Shown: positions 21,830 to 34,211, counted from the stretch's first letter. The stretch: 64,000 nucleotides of DNA from Lophium mytilinum (GCA_010093605.1 MU004198.1:626456-690455); one strand, 5' to 3'. Numbers and translations are program-made. The notes: generated by a model not told the origin, from the letters alone.

Positions 21830-22589
21830 GGCACGGTTGTATATGGCAAAGTATATGCTATAAGGTCATTCAGCAGGATATTCTAGCACCGCTGTGAGAA
21901 AACAAGATCGATGTGAGTTGTCAGAAGGTGTATGTCTGACCTGGACAGAACGGCACTCAGCCTTGGGCAATGGTTTTGCTTAGCCATCTCAGCCTCGTCT
22001 TGCCAAGACCACTCTTCCCTGTGGTGAGTGCTATACCGCTTCTAGAATTGGGCTAGAGCAGGCGGCAGCCTTGCAAGGTTCTCAAAAAAGGGATGGTAAG
22101 TATTACAGGATAAATTAAGTGCCTCCGGAGTATGCGGCGAAACCTTGGATCTAATGTTGAATTCCCGAGGGACTACAGGCATCATTTCCGAGTAGCTAGG
22201 TCTAATTGACTTCAAGGTAATGTATGACAGGATGCAAAAACTCGACTTCTTTCATGGACTGGGAGCAATGCTGGATCTTCGTAAAAAGACAGGATGCTGA
22301 GAGACAGTTTATGCAGTATGCAGACATTACCAAGAAGTGGGACATTTGACATTCAACAGCTCTCTACTGTGGCATATTCGGAGACGCGTTCGTAAGTTGA
22401 TAGCAACCTAACTTGAAATGGCGCTTGGCACCTGGAAGCAAGAGCAGTGAATAAGAAAGGATGATGTTCTAATAGAGTGCCCCGCCATCGCGCTTTGATC
22501 ACTCAGCGACTGTCACGGTTCGTCATCGGCCTGTGAACAACTTCAACCCTCAATTGAATCTACATTCTTTCTCCACCCTCATTTTTACT
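21830..22589. other. Divergent promoter region, CAX / NAD kinase
   Basis: Separates the minus-strand exchanger from the plus-strand NAD kinase, so it should hold both promoters. A pyrimidine-rich stretch lies just before ATG 22590. No gene seen. Confidence 0.55.
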
Positions 22590-24389
22590 ATGGCAGACCA
22601 CAATTCTGAGCCCGAAATCCCTGAGATCGTAGGCGCGGACCAGGTAATTGTCTCGAGCCATACATTGCTCCCACAAGACTAACATCCATCATGAGGGCGG
22701 CAACCTCGGCGACTATGCAGACCTCGAAGAGCTCACGCAAGAGCTGTCCGCGAGTGACTCGGAGGTCCAGAAAGCGCTCGAGGTCTGTAAGCTCCCCCCA
22801 TATGCTTGCACAGCGCTTACGAAAATGTTAGGTAGTCTTTCAAGCCTCCGACGCGCACCGCCGAAAGTCCTCCCTTGTGCCCACAGAGGCGCAACGACCC
22901 GCAAACCTACGACGGCGCACGCAATGCTTCGTACACGAGCTGTTAAAGAAACAAGAGGGTCTGCATGTCGGCAGCCCTAATGGTAGCTATGTCGGGCTCG
23001 CGCAGGAAATGAAGATGGACAAAGACCCAACTCCGTGGCATGAGGGCCGACACGACTCGCGGCTTCTCACAAAGAAGCAGATATCCGACATGGCGTTTGG
23101 AATAAGGGAGCTCGCGAAGAAGCTTTCGCATATGCAGCTGAAGATGAACGTGAAGAATGTCTTCATTTTAGCCAAAGCGCATGACGAGACGTTGATACAT
23201 AATACGCGGGAGGTGGCAGAGTGGCTGCTAACAAAAGATGGTAGCTACAAGGTGTATGTATTGGCGCGTTGGTTTTTACGGGGAGGCGTTGCTCATCGCA
23301 TGAACCAGATATGTCGAAGACACCTTGGAACACAACGCCATATTCAATGCAGAAGAGCTACTCAAGTCGCACCCCGCCTTCAAGGGTCGGCTAAAATTCT
23401 GGACGAACAAATTGTGCGCTGAAAAGCCGCAAACCTTCGACATTGTGCTCGCTGTAAGCTTCAACTTCCCTAGCTGTGTACAGGTTTTAACGATAATTAG
23501 CTTGGAGGAGATGGCACGGTGCTATACGCTAGCTGGTTATTTCAAAGGATCGTTCCTCCGGTACTTGCCTTCTCCCTCGGTTCTCTAGGTTTCCTTACCA
23601 AATTCGACTATGACGCATTTCCTCAGACGCTCACTCAGTCTTTTCTAGACGGCATTACTGTCAGTCTTCGACTGCGATTCGAGGCCACAGTGATGCGATC
23701 GCAGAGGGGCAAAAATGGGAATAGTCAGCGGGACTTAGACTTAGTCGAAGAACTCATTGGAGAAGAGAGCGAAGACAACCATACTCATAAGCCTGACAGT
23801 ACTCATAATATCCTCAATGAAGTTGTAGTAGATCGAGGGCCCAACCCAAGTACGAAGTCCCGCCCTTCAAACATAGCAGCGCTAATGTTAGCCTCCAGCA
23901 ATGTCTACTATAGAGCTTTTCGGCGACGACGAACACTACACAAGTGTGCAAGCCGATGGTATCTGCGTGTCTACTCCAACAGGCTCCACGGCATATAACC
24001 TCGCCGCTGGTGGTTCGTTATGCCATCCCGATAACCCTGTCATTCTGGTCACGGCGATATGCGCCCATACGCTCTCGTTTCGACCAATCATTCTCCCGGA
24101 TACTATAGTACTGCGAACAGGCGTGCCCTACGACGCTAGGACGAGTTCATGGGCTAGTTTTGATGGAAGAGAACGGTAGGATTTGCCGCTGATTTGACTT
24201 CAACACAACGCTGACAGTACTAGTGTTGAACTCCGGCCTGGTGACTACGTAACGATCTCAGCATCCCGCTTCCCATTCCCAAGTGTGCTTCCAATAGGGC
24301 GCCGGAATAAGGACTGGATAGATAGTATATCAAGAACGCTGAATTGGAATTCGAGACAGCGGCAGAAGAGCTACAAGGAATGGAGTTGA
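22590..24389 (+). CDS. ATP-NAD(H) kinase
   Basis: Phosphorylates NAD to NADP (UTR1/POS5-like). Seven exons are proposed: 22590-22643, 22696-22782, 22832-23253, 23309-23453, 23501-23849, 23899-24175 and 24224-24389, all phases consistent, giving about 499 residues. The first intron ends 11 bases after an ACTAAC branch point. The splices rebuild the family blocks [26 protein letters not shown] (the GGDGT nucleotide motif spans the 23454-23500 intron), [31 protein letters not shown] and [14 protein letters not shown], then [12 protein letters not shown]. The acidic insert [14 protein letters not shown] is common in fungal members. The acceptor of the last intron could be 24217 (giving RTSVEL) or 24223 (giving RVELRP); I prefer the latter. 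No mitochondrial leader is evident, favouring a cytosolic enzyme. Confidence 0.9.
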
Positions 24390-24756
24390 GATACTAGGCC
24401 GGTTAGGTTTCAGACTTTTGTTTCAAAACTATACCATGGGTTTGGAATGGGCTTGATTGAATACCATAGAGACGATCTGATGCCCAGTTCTGTCTAAATT
24501 TAGATGATACTATTTGAAGTCCCACAACAATTATATATCGCCTCATGAATGCGATGTTGTTAGACGTATGATAATTAGCCAATCACATCCAACCAATCCT
24601 ACTAGCTCCCATCTCATCCAACCTCACCTCTTCATCGACGTAGTCATTCCATTCCCCCAGTCCCATAAGTTCTTTCCGAGCTATTCTACAGATCGCTTTC
24701 TACGTCCTCAAACTCGTAACCCACCTTAACAATTTATCGTGAGCCTTTTCCACGCC
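24390..24756. other. Intergenic, NAD kinase to PARG-like gene
   Basis: Contains the terminator of the first and promoter of the second gene; no coding signal. A C/T-rich stretch (about 24580-24690) precedes ATG 24757. Confidence 0.5.
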
Positions 24757-26121
24757 ATGGGCCGCACCGAACCCTCGGCCGGCATCGCCCCGCAAGCTCA
24801 CAGGAAAGATGTGCGAGCCAAGCTAGCTAAAGCCATCATCAATAAAACCATTCCGACGATCATAAATAAAAGTGCAAGAGCGGCGAAAGGGGTTAACGAG
24901 TCGACGTTGGTTGTAGATCCGCTACCTGCGGGGCAAAAAGATGGGACGGGGAAGGCTAAAGACGCACATTCCGATACTCCGGCGCTAGGGAACCGGAAAG
25001 GGAAAGCAAAGAACAAAGGCAAAGGCAAGAAAAAAGGCGACGAAGTAGAGTTCGAGGAAGAGGTGCAGGATCCCGGCATACCGAAATCAGCGCAGATCTC
25101 GAAAGACAAATCTAAGACTAAGCCTCGAGAAAAGATCAGGATTCGTATTCTGCACACCGATACCCTGACCGCCGCTATTCATATCTCTGCCCCTCTGAAC
25201 CCGAAAGATCATTCTACACATTCTAATGTCACGGTCCTCAACATGGCTTCCCCCCTGCGGCCGGGCGGGGGCGTCCTCACAGGCGCTACTTCACAAGAAG
25301 AGTTTCTCTGCGCGCGGACAACTCTGCTCCCCTCTTTACATGAGCGTTTCTACCGTCTCCCCACTATCGGTGGTGTTGTGTCACGTGATGTACTCGTCTT
25401 TCGCGGGTCAGGGGCGCTGGATACACCTGAGCTGCCGGCGAAGGAGCGGTGGTGGGTTGATGTGGTGAGCGCGGGGATGTTGCGGTTCCCAGATGTGGTG
25501 GAGGAAGAGGTAGATGGGGAGATGGTGAAGAAGTACCTGAGCGCGAAAGATAGGGAGACAGCGAAGAAGATGATCAGAGCTGTGATGCGGATGTGCGTGA
25601 GGACGGGACGAAAGAAGGTGGTCTTGGGAGCTTGGGGGTGTGGAGCCTATGGGAACCCGGTCATGGAGACTGCGAAGGCGTGGAGGGAGGTGCTGCTGGG
25701 AGGAGAGGAGAGCTGGGAACCGGTTGAGGAGGTCGTGTTTGGGATTCTGGATAGGAAGATGGCAGGGGAGTTTGCGGGGTGGTTTGGGGAGGGGGTAAAA
25801 GTCGAGGATGAGGAGGTACCTAAGGTTGGGAAGAGATTGGGTCAGATTGACAAGGACGAGGAACTTGATGAAGAGGAAGATAAGGAGGAGCTGAGGGTTA
25901 AAATCAAGGAGATGGAGGATCGTATTGAGCGGGTTCATCTTCCTCAGCTGAGAGTAACGCTTGAGGGGGTCTTAGATGGCATGAGAAAGCAGTTGGCTAA
26001 TAGGGAGGGCAGCCATCCTGATGAGCTTGATGATACTTTCTCGAACGGCGGAGACAGCTCGCAGGATGCGCTGCATATCGAGGATGATCACGAAGAAACC
26101 GATGAGGAGTCAGACAACTAA
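24757..26121 (+). CDS. Microbial-type poly(ADP-ribose) glycohydrolase
   Basis: Family members remove poly(ADP-ribose) from proteins. The signature GGGVLTGATSQEE (about residues 167-179) matches the PARG pattern GGG-X(6-8)-QEE, the two Glu being the catalytic pair. It is preceded by VLNMASPLRPG and followed by CARTTLLPSL. Later blocks RDVLVFRG, VVLGAWGCGAYGNP and VVFGIL fit the macrodomain-like fold of the TIGR02452/PF10021 group. About 130 residues of Lys-rich low complexity (KGKAKNKGKGKKKG) precede the domain and may carry a nuclear signal. An acidic coiled-coil-like tail of about 100 residues follows. The frame opens further upstream only with GTG, so ATG 24757 in a CACGCCATGG context is taken as start. 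Single exon, 454 residues. Confidence 0.85.
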   Translation: MGRTEPSAGIAPQAHRKDVRAKLAKAIINKTIPTIINKSARAAKGVNESTLVVDPLPAGQKDGTGKAKDAHSDTPALGNRKGKAKNKGKGKKKGDEVEFEEEVQDPGIPKSAQISKDKSKTKPREKIRIRILHTDTLTAAIHISAPLNPKDHSTHSNVTVLNMASPLRPGGGVLTGATSQEEFLCARTTLLPSLHERFYRLPTIGGVVSRDVLVFRGSGALDTPELPAKERWWVDVVSAGMLRFPDVVEEEVDGEMVKKYLSAKDRETAKKMIRAVMRMCVRTGRKKVVLGAWGCGAYGNPVMETAKAWREVLLGGEESWEPVEEVVFGILDRKMAGEFAGWFGEGVKVEDEEVPKVGKRLGQIDKDEELDEEEDKEELRVKIKEMEDRIERVHLPQLRVTLEGVLDGMRKQLANREGSHPDELDDTFSNGGDSSQDALHIEDDHEETDEESDN

Positions 26122-26575
26122 AACGAAGTGTCTCCTAGCGGAATAATATCAACCTCGACGCACTCATTAACGTGAGCTGGGAAGTTCATAATCGTTTCTG
26201 ATGAAACGTTTCATCAAGGTCAAATTTTCAAAACAATACTTTGAAGTGCTACAGACTATAGCAATAGAGGGTATAGGGAGATATGAGGATACTGGGGGAG
26301 AAAGGTACTAAGCAATCAGCGGAGATTGGCTCTACTATGAGTGAATACTGGTCTCCGGCCCTCAAAAGTCTCATCTGCGACAACGCTTAGGTGCTTTGCC
26401 ATCAACAACAACATCACAACCATAAAGCATCTCACTCAGCCACTTCCATGTTTCCACAATAGAGGCTGTAGCTGATAGTAAACTGACAGTAGGGTGAGCG
26501 ACTCTCTCTCCAACGTCCCAAACCTAGATCAAGCTGACTGTGTTCACAAGATATCGACTACTTGGGCGGCGCACC
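26122..26575. other. Intergenic
   Basis: No gene or repeat recognised. Holds the 3' end of the PARG-like gene and the promoter of the F-box-like gene. Confidence 0.5.
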
Positions 26576-27649
26576 ATGAGTGATCTCGTGGACAGCGGCT
26601 CCCAAATCGCCAACCTAGGTTGCGGACATTTTCGCCTGCTCGATCTTCCACGGGAATTGCGCAACCACATATACTACTTCGCCCTCGTCCGCGAGAAGAT
26701 CGAAATCGTGGAGAATCAGGAAGAAGCGCTCGGGATCCTTGACCGAACTACCTGGGAGAGCTACAGCTCATATCAAGCCTATCCCGGAAAATATCGCCAA
26801 CGCAAGTCTACCTACCACAAGATCCACTCCGTCTATAATGATCCATATGTGAACCTATTCCTCGTCAATCGCCAGGTGTACTCGGAAGCCGCGGGAATCT
26901 TCTACACCCAAAACATCTTCAGGTTCGATCTCATCAGAAGCTGTCTCAGCTGCTATATTGTTGCCGGATTTCTTAAAGATCGCCCACGCTTTGCCAAGGA
27001 AAGTATGCGCTCTATCCAGTTGGTGAATGTAGGAGGACAGTCGCGAGACACGCCGGTACTTTGTTTCGAATCGGATTTCGCCAGTCAGTCCTGGAAGCGC
27101 TCTATCAGCGTGCTTCGACAACTTACGGGTCTGCGGTCTCTAGCAATCCAACTTGATGGTTGGCCTTCGCCAGAGACAGTGGAACAGTGGGTGCCCCTCG
27201 ATCGATTTGAAATCCTAAGTTTGCGAAGCGCAACTAGGAACATCCAGGAAGACCGTGAGAAATGGAAGCAGTCCCTTCTTGCGTCCTTTCCAAGCATCTC
27301 AGAGCTCCACCTTGTAGCGACTCTTGTCATCGCTCCGCCGCGCGATCCTATCCGTCCCGTTCCCAAAATGATGTTCGAAAAGCTAGGCCGAGACATGATA
27401 GGAGTGATTACGGAGCTATCAAACGGCCTGTGCAAACAGATCGACCGCACCGAGGAGGCTGGATTCAAGGTACTACTACAGCAGCCGGAATCTTGGAAGT
27501 TTCCCCATTCACGTGGAAAAATGCTGGTTGAGTGCAAGATCAACACGAAGGACTCCTGGACCCTATCTGAAGATATCTGGCCTGGAAGTGAAGTCGAGGA
27601 AATCCAAACATCCATCGACGGTGCAGCTGGAGAGAACGGCCACGAGTAG
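26576..27649 (+). CDS. F-box-like fungal protein of unknown function
   Basis: 357 residues, single exon, ATG 26576 (the frame extends upstream only with a GTG). The amino end has FRLLDLPRELRNHIYYFAL, the degenerate F-box-like pattern common in large fungal families, followed by NLFLVNRQVYSEAAGIFYTQNIFRF (about residues 100-124), which is the second hallmark of that group. The rest has no known domain. In related families the segment is thought to recruit Skp1, but that is not demonstrable here. A second, only distantly similar member lies at 61311-62234 on the other strand. Confidence 0.7.
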   Translation: MSDLVDSGSQIANLGCGHFRLLDLPRELRNHIYYFALVREKIEIVENQEEALGILDRTTWESYSSYQAYPGKYRQRKSTYHKIHSVYNDPYVNLFLVNRQVYSEAAGIFYTQNIFRFDLIRSCLSCYIVAGFLKDRPRFAKESMRSIQLVNVGGQSRDTPVLCFESDFASQSWKRSISVLRQLTGLRSLAIQLDGWPSPETVEQWVPLDRFEILSLRSATRNIQEDREKWKQSLLASFPSISELHLVATLVIAPPRDPIRPVPKMMFEKLGRDMIGVITELSNGLCKQIDRTEEAGFKVLLQQPESWKFPHSRGKMLVECKINTKDSWTLSEDIWPGSEVEEIQTSIDGAAGENGHE

Positions 27650-28729
27650 AATAAGCGAAAGTCACCGACGGATCAAAGGCGGGCCTCTTGCCTTGAAGCT
27701 TGGTAAACAAGGTTGGACATGATACTCCTGGTTCTTTTGGTGCGTTCTTTCGTTTCAACTCTACGGGCAGCTTGAGAAGGTGTGATGGCACCAATCGATT
27801 CCTGCCTGATCTCCGAAGCGAGAGGTTCTGGGAACAGGCTGCCATTTCTCACAGAGTTTGGGCTCCAATTAGATCACAGGAGCACAGATCAGTGAACAGT
27901 TTTCAAAAAATGTCAAACAAACCTATGTGACTCGTTGAGAATATGCTCTAAGTCCGCCCTTACTCGTCTCTACTTTACAGCGCCCTGAAACCCAAGACCC
28001 ACACGTACATGGGAGAAGCATTCACTCATCGAGGAATATGCACGCATGGGACTATGACCTGCATAGAATCCACCCGGAAGCGTAAGAGAGTGGCATAGGC
28101 GTGGTGCTCATGGAGCTGATGGAATAACGGATGTCCCAAAGTGTGAGGTGTGGTGGGATCTGACATTAGGGGAAAAGAGGACCGAAAGCTTGGACCTCGA
28201 AGGCCAGCCTTCTCCGCATTCATCTGCCTATCCAACCATGAGTCCTCGAATAATCTCGAGCCAAAACTGACAACTTATAGAACGGGACAGTATTCGGGGG
28301 CTCTTCATTGGTGTCGCCAGAATAGCTCATGCGAATCTGAGCGTCGATTGCTTCTCAGCTAGATATCATTGAGCACATGAGTCCGCTAATTTATCTGTCT
28401 GGTATTTGAGAATGCGATATATGGGACTAACAGCTTAGATATGATGTAGACTTACGGGCTTACACACTAGGCTTAGACTTGCGGTCCCCTTAAGCTGCTG
28501 AAAGATACAAATCAAAGACGAAACTTTTGCTACACCATCCCATGCATTGCTCCCAAGCACTAGCTTCTTACAACCCATCAACTACACACATCTCCCCCAA
28601 CTCCTCCGGCAGCCTGTCCTCACTCATGAAGTCATATTGAAACATCGAATCACGAAATGCTTCGAATAGTTATATTCTTAAGTATGCTGAGCCTTCCGCT
28701 ATGTCACCACTCTCGCATGTGCACCGCAC
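27650..28729. other. Convergent intergenic, no gene supported
   Basis: About 1.1 kb between the convergent F-box-like and cullin genes. Short frames only (the longest about 100 codons, antisense to the F-box-like 3' end). No repeats seen. Confidence 0.5.
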
Positions 28730-31511
28730 TTAGGCAACATAATTATATGCCCCAGTATCCCCCCTCTCCATATAATCCTTCTCGATCAAGCGGTCGATGT
28801 TCCGCTTGATCCCAGCCATATCCAACGTGCCCCGATTCTTCGTGACTTTGATAGTTTCCGCCACGAGCTCCGCGTGCGTGATGGTTTTCCGGCTCTTCAT
28901 GATTCGCACAATGGCGGCCTGAGTCTCAAAGTTGCGATCTTCGGCAACGCGCTCGTGCGTCTCCTTGTTCTCCTCCTTAGTCTCTTTGAGCTGCACAGTA
29001 TTGATCTTGATACGGTATTTCGGGTCGCTAAAATTAGCGTTGAGAGAGAATTGGTCTGTGGGGTTAATGTCACGGCCTTTGGGGTGTTTGGTGATGGGAC
29101 GGAGTTTAGCGCAGGCGAGGGACTGTAGCGTGCGAGAAAGCTCGGCAGGCGCTGATGAAGGTTAGTGAATCGGAGGGGAGATGATGCTAAGGGGATGACA
29201 TACGTAGCCCGGTGGCCTCCTTGAGATGCTGATAGCTGAGCTTCTCGTCGGCACCCAAGTCGTTGAATAGCAGCAATACGATTGCCTGGAACGAGCTGAC
29301 GACTAACTCCTTGTTTCCTTTGGGAAACTTAGCCTTGATTTGACAATGCGCCAGAGCGTGCTTCCAATCCAACTTTCGCCCCTTGTGCTTGCTTTCATAA
29401 TGAACCTCGAATTTATCAATCGCATTCTTGATGTCGCTGGGAATGATGACTTTGATATCTGGAAAGGTAGGCCACGCAGCTGCGGACAGGATGTTGACGG
29501 AAAGATCCACAGACTGCTTCTCTGACCGTTCCGCCATCCTAGATTTATAGGATGCCATCTCTTCTCGCGCGAGCTCAACGTCCTTGAACATCTGCTCTAA
29601 GTTGGCGGTAAAGGTGGATCCGCACTCTGTTTTTAGTTTGGCTAGCATACTTCTCTCAGCATCGGCACTTGCACTTCGACCCATGAGTAGTCGCCTGGCG
29701 AGATCTCTCTTGTAAAATGCCTCGAACACGGCCTTGCCATGGACAAACCGAAAGAGATCGAGAACCTGGTCAAGTTGGCTGTTGATCTCAGTATCCTCGT
29801 CGAATATGATTTCCTCATTGTCATCTTCAGCCACAGTCACGGACTTGGATGCAATTGACGATAGTTGTGCAGGAATGGCCTTTGCTCCGCCTCTTAGGAG
29901 CATGTCCACATACTTTGCGATCATTTCCCCAGGCTTGGAGTTGTCCGTGTTCCATGTCGCGGTAGTCTTCTTGGTTTTGTTCATAAAAGCCTCAAAGCAT
30001 TCCCGGAGGGCATGGCCCAGATGCTCGTCCCGGTGGAAAGACACCTTCCAGATAGTATCGAGCTGCCTCTTCAAGCATAGGAGTTTCACAACCATGTCAT
30101 CTTGCTCTTTGTCGTCGAATACAATACCAGTCCCGGTATCATCGATCCACTTTTCAAATGAAGGGCGTAAGCTCGAACCGAGGCGTCGTCGTTCCAAGAG
30201 TGTGTATAGCTGTTCCAGTGACTGAGCTTTGTTCTCATCTAATAAATCGGCGACGTCGTCTTGATTGACGAGCCGATCTTTCCGCTTCTCAATCAGATGA
30301 TCTTCGAGAAGTGCGAGAAGGTCCCTTCTCGTAGTAGAATCCAAGCTAAATATTTCCACGCGCTCCATCTCGCTCCTGATCAACCTCACCGAGCTTTCAA
30401 CGTATTCCGGGAGAGCTTGGTCTGCGCTTTCCCTGACTGCCCATTCCGCAACAAATGATTGCGAGAGCTCCAGCATTCGCGGCTCAAACGATGTTGTGTA
30501 CACTTGCATCTTGTGGAACATTTTGACAGTCTCCGAGAAAAGCTGGCGGTCTAGATTCTCTCCTGATCGGTCGGCTGAGATCAAATCGCAGGCCCCGTCC
30601 ACTATCCTTGGATTCAGCTGCGGGTCTTCGAAGACAATGCTGCGGAACATCGATATGGCTATGTCTTCTAGCGATTTGGACCGTTGAAGTAGGTACGAGC
30701 GGTCCATGTAGCAGAAAATCCAGTAGACATATTTCTGTCCTTTAGTCAGCACTCATCCACGGGTTCCTCGTCCGTCACATACCAGTTGCTCATTCCACGT
30801 TGTCCAAGCTGTCAAAGTAGCCCTAAGCAGATCCACACTCTTGTTCCCCAGCTTCTCCAGCAGCGGCCCTCGCAGTCCCTCCGCCACGTACTTCTCGCTT
30901 ATCTTCTCCAGCCTGGTGCAAACTTCCTGTGCATGCCCCTGTCTGCATAGATTCTCTACGCCCCGGTATAGCTCCTCCAACGAAAAGTCCAGCTTCTCAC
31001 TCTTGAACACAACCGCCAATGCCTTGTCCAGCTTCTCCCATACTTGGTTGAGATATATCGCCGGATCCGTCTTCGCCTGCGGCCTAAAGTTCTTGACTAC
31101 TAGCTTCCTCGCTCCCAGATGTGGATTGAAGTTCGGCTTGTTGGTTCTCACCGCAGTCTTTCGCGGACTGTTTCCTGGTGACTTAGTGAGGTCCACAGTG
31201 TTGTTTGTCGGAAAGGAATACATCTTGTCGGGTGGAAGCGGGGCGGAGGCTGGTATAGAAGGTGGGGAAGCGATAGGTGCGGGCGAATCGAGCTTTAGGC
31301 GCTTGCTCGAGGGCGAGAGGACACGCGTGTCTAGCGGCTTCTGCTGCGAGTTCGAGAAGAGTTCAGATATAGTCTGCTGCTTGTGCGCGTTGGCAATGCT
31401 GTCGGCAGCGGCGGCAGAGGTGGAGGAGTGGCGTGGATGCTTCCGTTTTCTGTCCGCCGGGATTCTGTCGTGGGTGCTGGCTGATGTGGGTGGATTCTGC
31501 ATCGAAAGCAT
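28730..31511 (-). CDS. CUL4: Cullin-4, scaffold of CRL4 ubiquitin ligase
   Basis: Scaffold that joins DDB1-type adaptors to the RING protein Rbx1. Exons are 31511-30783, 30734-29204 and 29151-28730, with introns of 48 and 51 bases, giving about 893 residues. The amino 120 residues are low-complexity and basic, typical of CUL4, with an NLS-like RKRKHPRH near residue 22. The cullin repeat region begins near NFRPQAKTDPAIYLNQVWEKLDKAL. The cullin homology domain includes LDLFRFVHGKAVFEAFYKRDLARRLLMGRS and KDVELAREEM. The carboxy winged-helix ends IVRIMKSRK...IKRNIDRLIEKDYMERG, with the Lys of RIMKSRK being the neddylation site. The first intron uses the second of two nearby AG acceptors, the only one keeping frame. 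CUL4 rather than CUL1/3 is judged from the amino extension and the KNFRP entry. Confidence 0.9.
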
Positions 31512-32374
31512 GCAAGGTCCCTAGGGACGGTCAGAGGTCGTTGGCTGTCGGGGTGGTGAATATGTGATACTAGTCGTAGAAAGATGACGCGAAGATAGTG
31601 GATGAGCTCCCGAGATGGCATGCATGGATCGTTAATTGGCTCCAGCTCGGGGTCGATTAGACGACATCAGAAAGCTTCCCTCTGTCAAGTTGCATCTCAT
31701 GTTCAGTGTCCGTCTTGGGAAGAGCGCTGGCCGACGATCTTTGAATTGATCGCTTGCTCTGACATGAGTTGGGAGAGGCTTCAATGTTGTTGTCACCATC
31801 ATGAGGCCGCAAATCGCCCGTTGCCGGAGGCGTCCCGAGGCTTCATCCACGACTTGTTATTATCGTGTGTCCATGTTTATCTACTCAAACGAAATAAGTG
31901 CCCTGCTTTGACGCGTACAAAGATCCGTGCCGTTCAGGTAGCTAGAGTACAGGAACCATGGTACCTGAGTGCCACTAATATCCCCTTTTGAATTGCCCTG
32001 TCAGGTACTGTACAACCTCACTTTTGCCAATCTGTGCAGGACTATAGGCACTTCATTCTCTGAATAGATGCAAAAATCCTTCATTATGTCAGGCGGGTCT
32101 TGCAAGGCCGTGTTTCATTCAGCAATGCGTTCTAGCCATGTCGTTTTCCCCCTAGCTTACTCTGCTGAGCAATCCTCTACAATCTCTCTTCTCCGCAAGC
32201 CCCAAAACGAGATCCATTCGTCTCATAGTCAAACTAACGGAAACATTGAGGCGGAGCATGTATCGGGCGAATGCAGCGTCAAGCGCATAAACGGTATGTT
32301 TGTGAATGCTTCCCTTCACACATTTTACCTACATGTACAGAAGAGCAGAAGACGCTCTCACCAGAAAGTCAACC
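31512..32374. other. Divergent promoter region, CUL4 / SET copy 1
   Basis: No gene supported. One 129-codon frame at 31602-31991 has no family resemblance. Should contain the cullin promoter. Confidence 0.5.
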
Positions 32375-34211
32375 ATGGAAAAACCTTGGGCCCAAGAGAG
32401 ATGGGAGCCCACAATCGCCGTTGTCACCATAGTGTACCCGACCCTTTCGGTCGAAGTGAGTGCGCCTTTTCGTTCCTCCTAATCTGAAAGCGTGCGAGCA
32501 CAGCGGACAGAGTATACATTCTACATCTCTGCAAGCACACGAATGTATCAGTCTCGTCTCTTCTGTGTCTTCTAACCTTTTCCGGCAGGAATACAGGCTA
32601 CAGGCAGCTTCAGTACGCGAGCTGACAAACTCAATCATCGAACTTCCTTACCACCCTTCTAGTTGGATCCGACGTGCTGAGGCCCATACTGTGCTTGTTT
32701 ATCCGGAGCTGGCTATTGGCGACGCGTACAAAGCACGTCTTTTGGTTGAGGCAGCCCTATCAAACACCACCGAACTTGGAGAAATGGCTGTGCTGGTTTA
32801 CGGGATGAGCGATTGGATGAATGCTGCGGACCAATGGGCGCAAGCAGGACTCGGCCGTCTTCGCGAGTCGGTTGCTTTCTCTTCGAGGCCTAGAGAAGGA
32901 TATCTGGACCAGTATTGCCCATCAATTGATGCGTTTAAAGGCTTGGTGGGATCTTCACCAGCTTCTTCCTACCGTCGCACAAAAAGGGCACATCCCGCCT
33001 ACGGACTTGGCTGAGATGAAGGAGATGATCGAAGAAAAGAAAAGGCTTTGCCCAAACCTTGGAAATCCCCGCCGCGACGCGTATGGAACTCTCAAAGATG
33101 GTGATATCCACATCCGAACCTAGCCCTGAATGACTTCTGATGTGCTGTACCGACGGGAGAGTCTCAAGGACCTACAGCAGGACATGCTGAGAGCATCCGA
33201 ATCGCGCTGTAGTGTGGAGAATAGTTCCATCCAAGCAGGGAGTCGGACCGCGGCCCAGGATACATACGGCGTTCTTGCAATCACTGCTCTACGAAAAGAT
33301 GAGACCCTGCTAGTTGAACACACAGCGGCGGCTGTTACATCCGACGAGAAAGCATGTCAGGTATGCTTCCGCCGACTGACAGCCAATGCAGTCGACCTCG
33401 TATGCTGCAACGTCAAATTTTGCAGCACGGCCTGTGCAAACGAGGCCAAAAGGTCATTTCACCGAGTCATATGTGGCAAGACATTCAGGTTCCCTGTACT
33501 GAGCGACTTTCCTTTTTTCGACAGACGCAGAATTTGCTTCTGCTACGTTGTCTAGCTGTCATTATCCAGGCAGATACCGGGTCACACCCACTGGCCAGTC
33601 CAGTAGCCAGTACTCTTACAGCCAATCTTGCTGGCTCTGATGACTGGCGATACCATGACGACATCATCTACCCTATCCACATGCTTCAAACCCTCGGAAT
33701 CGACGTGTTTGCGGATCTGCGCTACGACACTTGGGTCATCAGGACGATGTACACGCAGATCCTCAACAACGTAAATGGAGAAGACGAAGAAGAAGAAGAA
33801 GAACGAAATGGAGTGAGCACCATATCGTTGCATCGGCTATATTCTATGATCAATCATAGCTGTCATCCGAACCTGGAATGGACGTATCAGCATGACCGAT
33901 CATCTTCAGTGGTGATTCGTGCCAAGCAAGACATCAAGATGGGCGAAGAGCTGTTCATCTCCTACATTGGCGAGGAGGGTACATTCCAGCCATTTGCCGA
34001 GAAACAGAGGCGGCTCAATCCTTGGGTTGGTGCCAATTGTGGATGTGCAAGATGTAAGGCCGAACGGCCGGAAGCGGACGATGCCGAATTCTCGGAATAC
34101 TGGCTGGGATATCTTGCTGCCTGTTCTGCAGAGGACCGCGCACGAAACGCACTCTTACTCGCGGCAACAGATGAGAGGTGGACTAGTAGACTAGTAGACA
34201 ACATGGACTGA
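32375..34211 (+). pseudogene. MYND/SET-domain protein, copy 1 (multiply disrupted)
   Basis: Tandem paralogue of the gene at 35122. Exon 1 (32375-32455) has the same length, 27 codons, and the same start pattern (MEKPWA-ERW) as copy 2, with an intron at the same place and exon 2 from 32589. A frameshift near 32870-32890 moves the reading into another frame (GLEKDIW...). Nonsense codons TAG (33121-33123) and TGA (33127-33129) follow; they align with Tyr and Trp of copy 2. A second frameshift lies in a T-rich run near 33505-33530. Beyond these the product still shows MYND-type cysteines (CQVCFRRL...CCNVKFCSTAC...H...C), a SET core (IDVFADLRYDTWV, INHSCHPN, GEELFISYI) and a post-SET CGCARC. The acidic EDEEEEEER is from a GAA microsatellite. 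It would methylate protein Lys if intact. Confidence 0.82.

Noticed and set aside
24739-24756. Upstream extension of the PARG-like frame beginning with GTG
   Set aside because: Non-ATG start; a good ATG context occurs at 24757. The same reasoning was applied to GTG at 26540 and to the frame before POT1 at 48669.
33505-33535. A short intron to explain the SET copy 1 frameshift
   Set aside because: The only GT...AG pair spans about 29 bases, too short for a fungal intron, and copy 2 reads straight through here.
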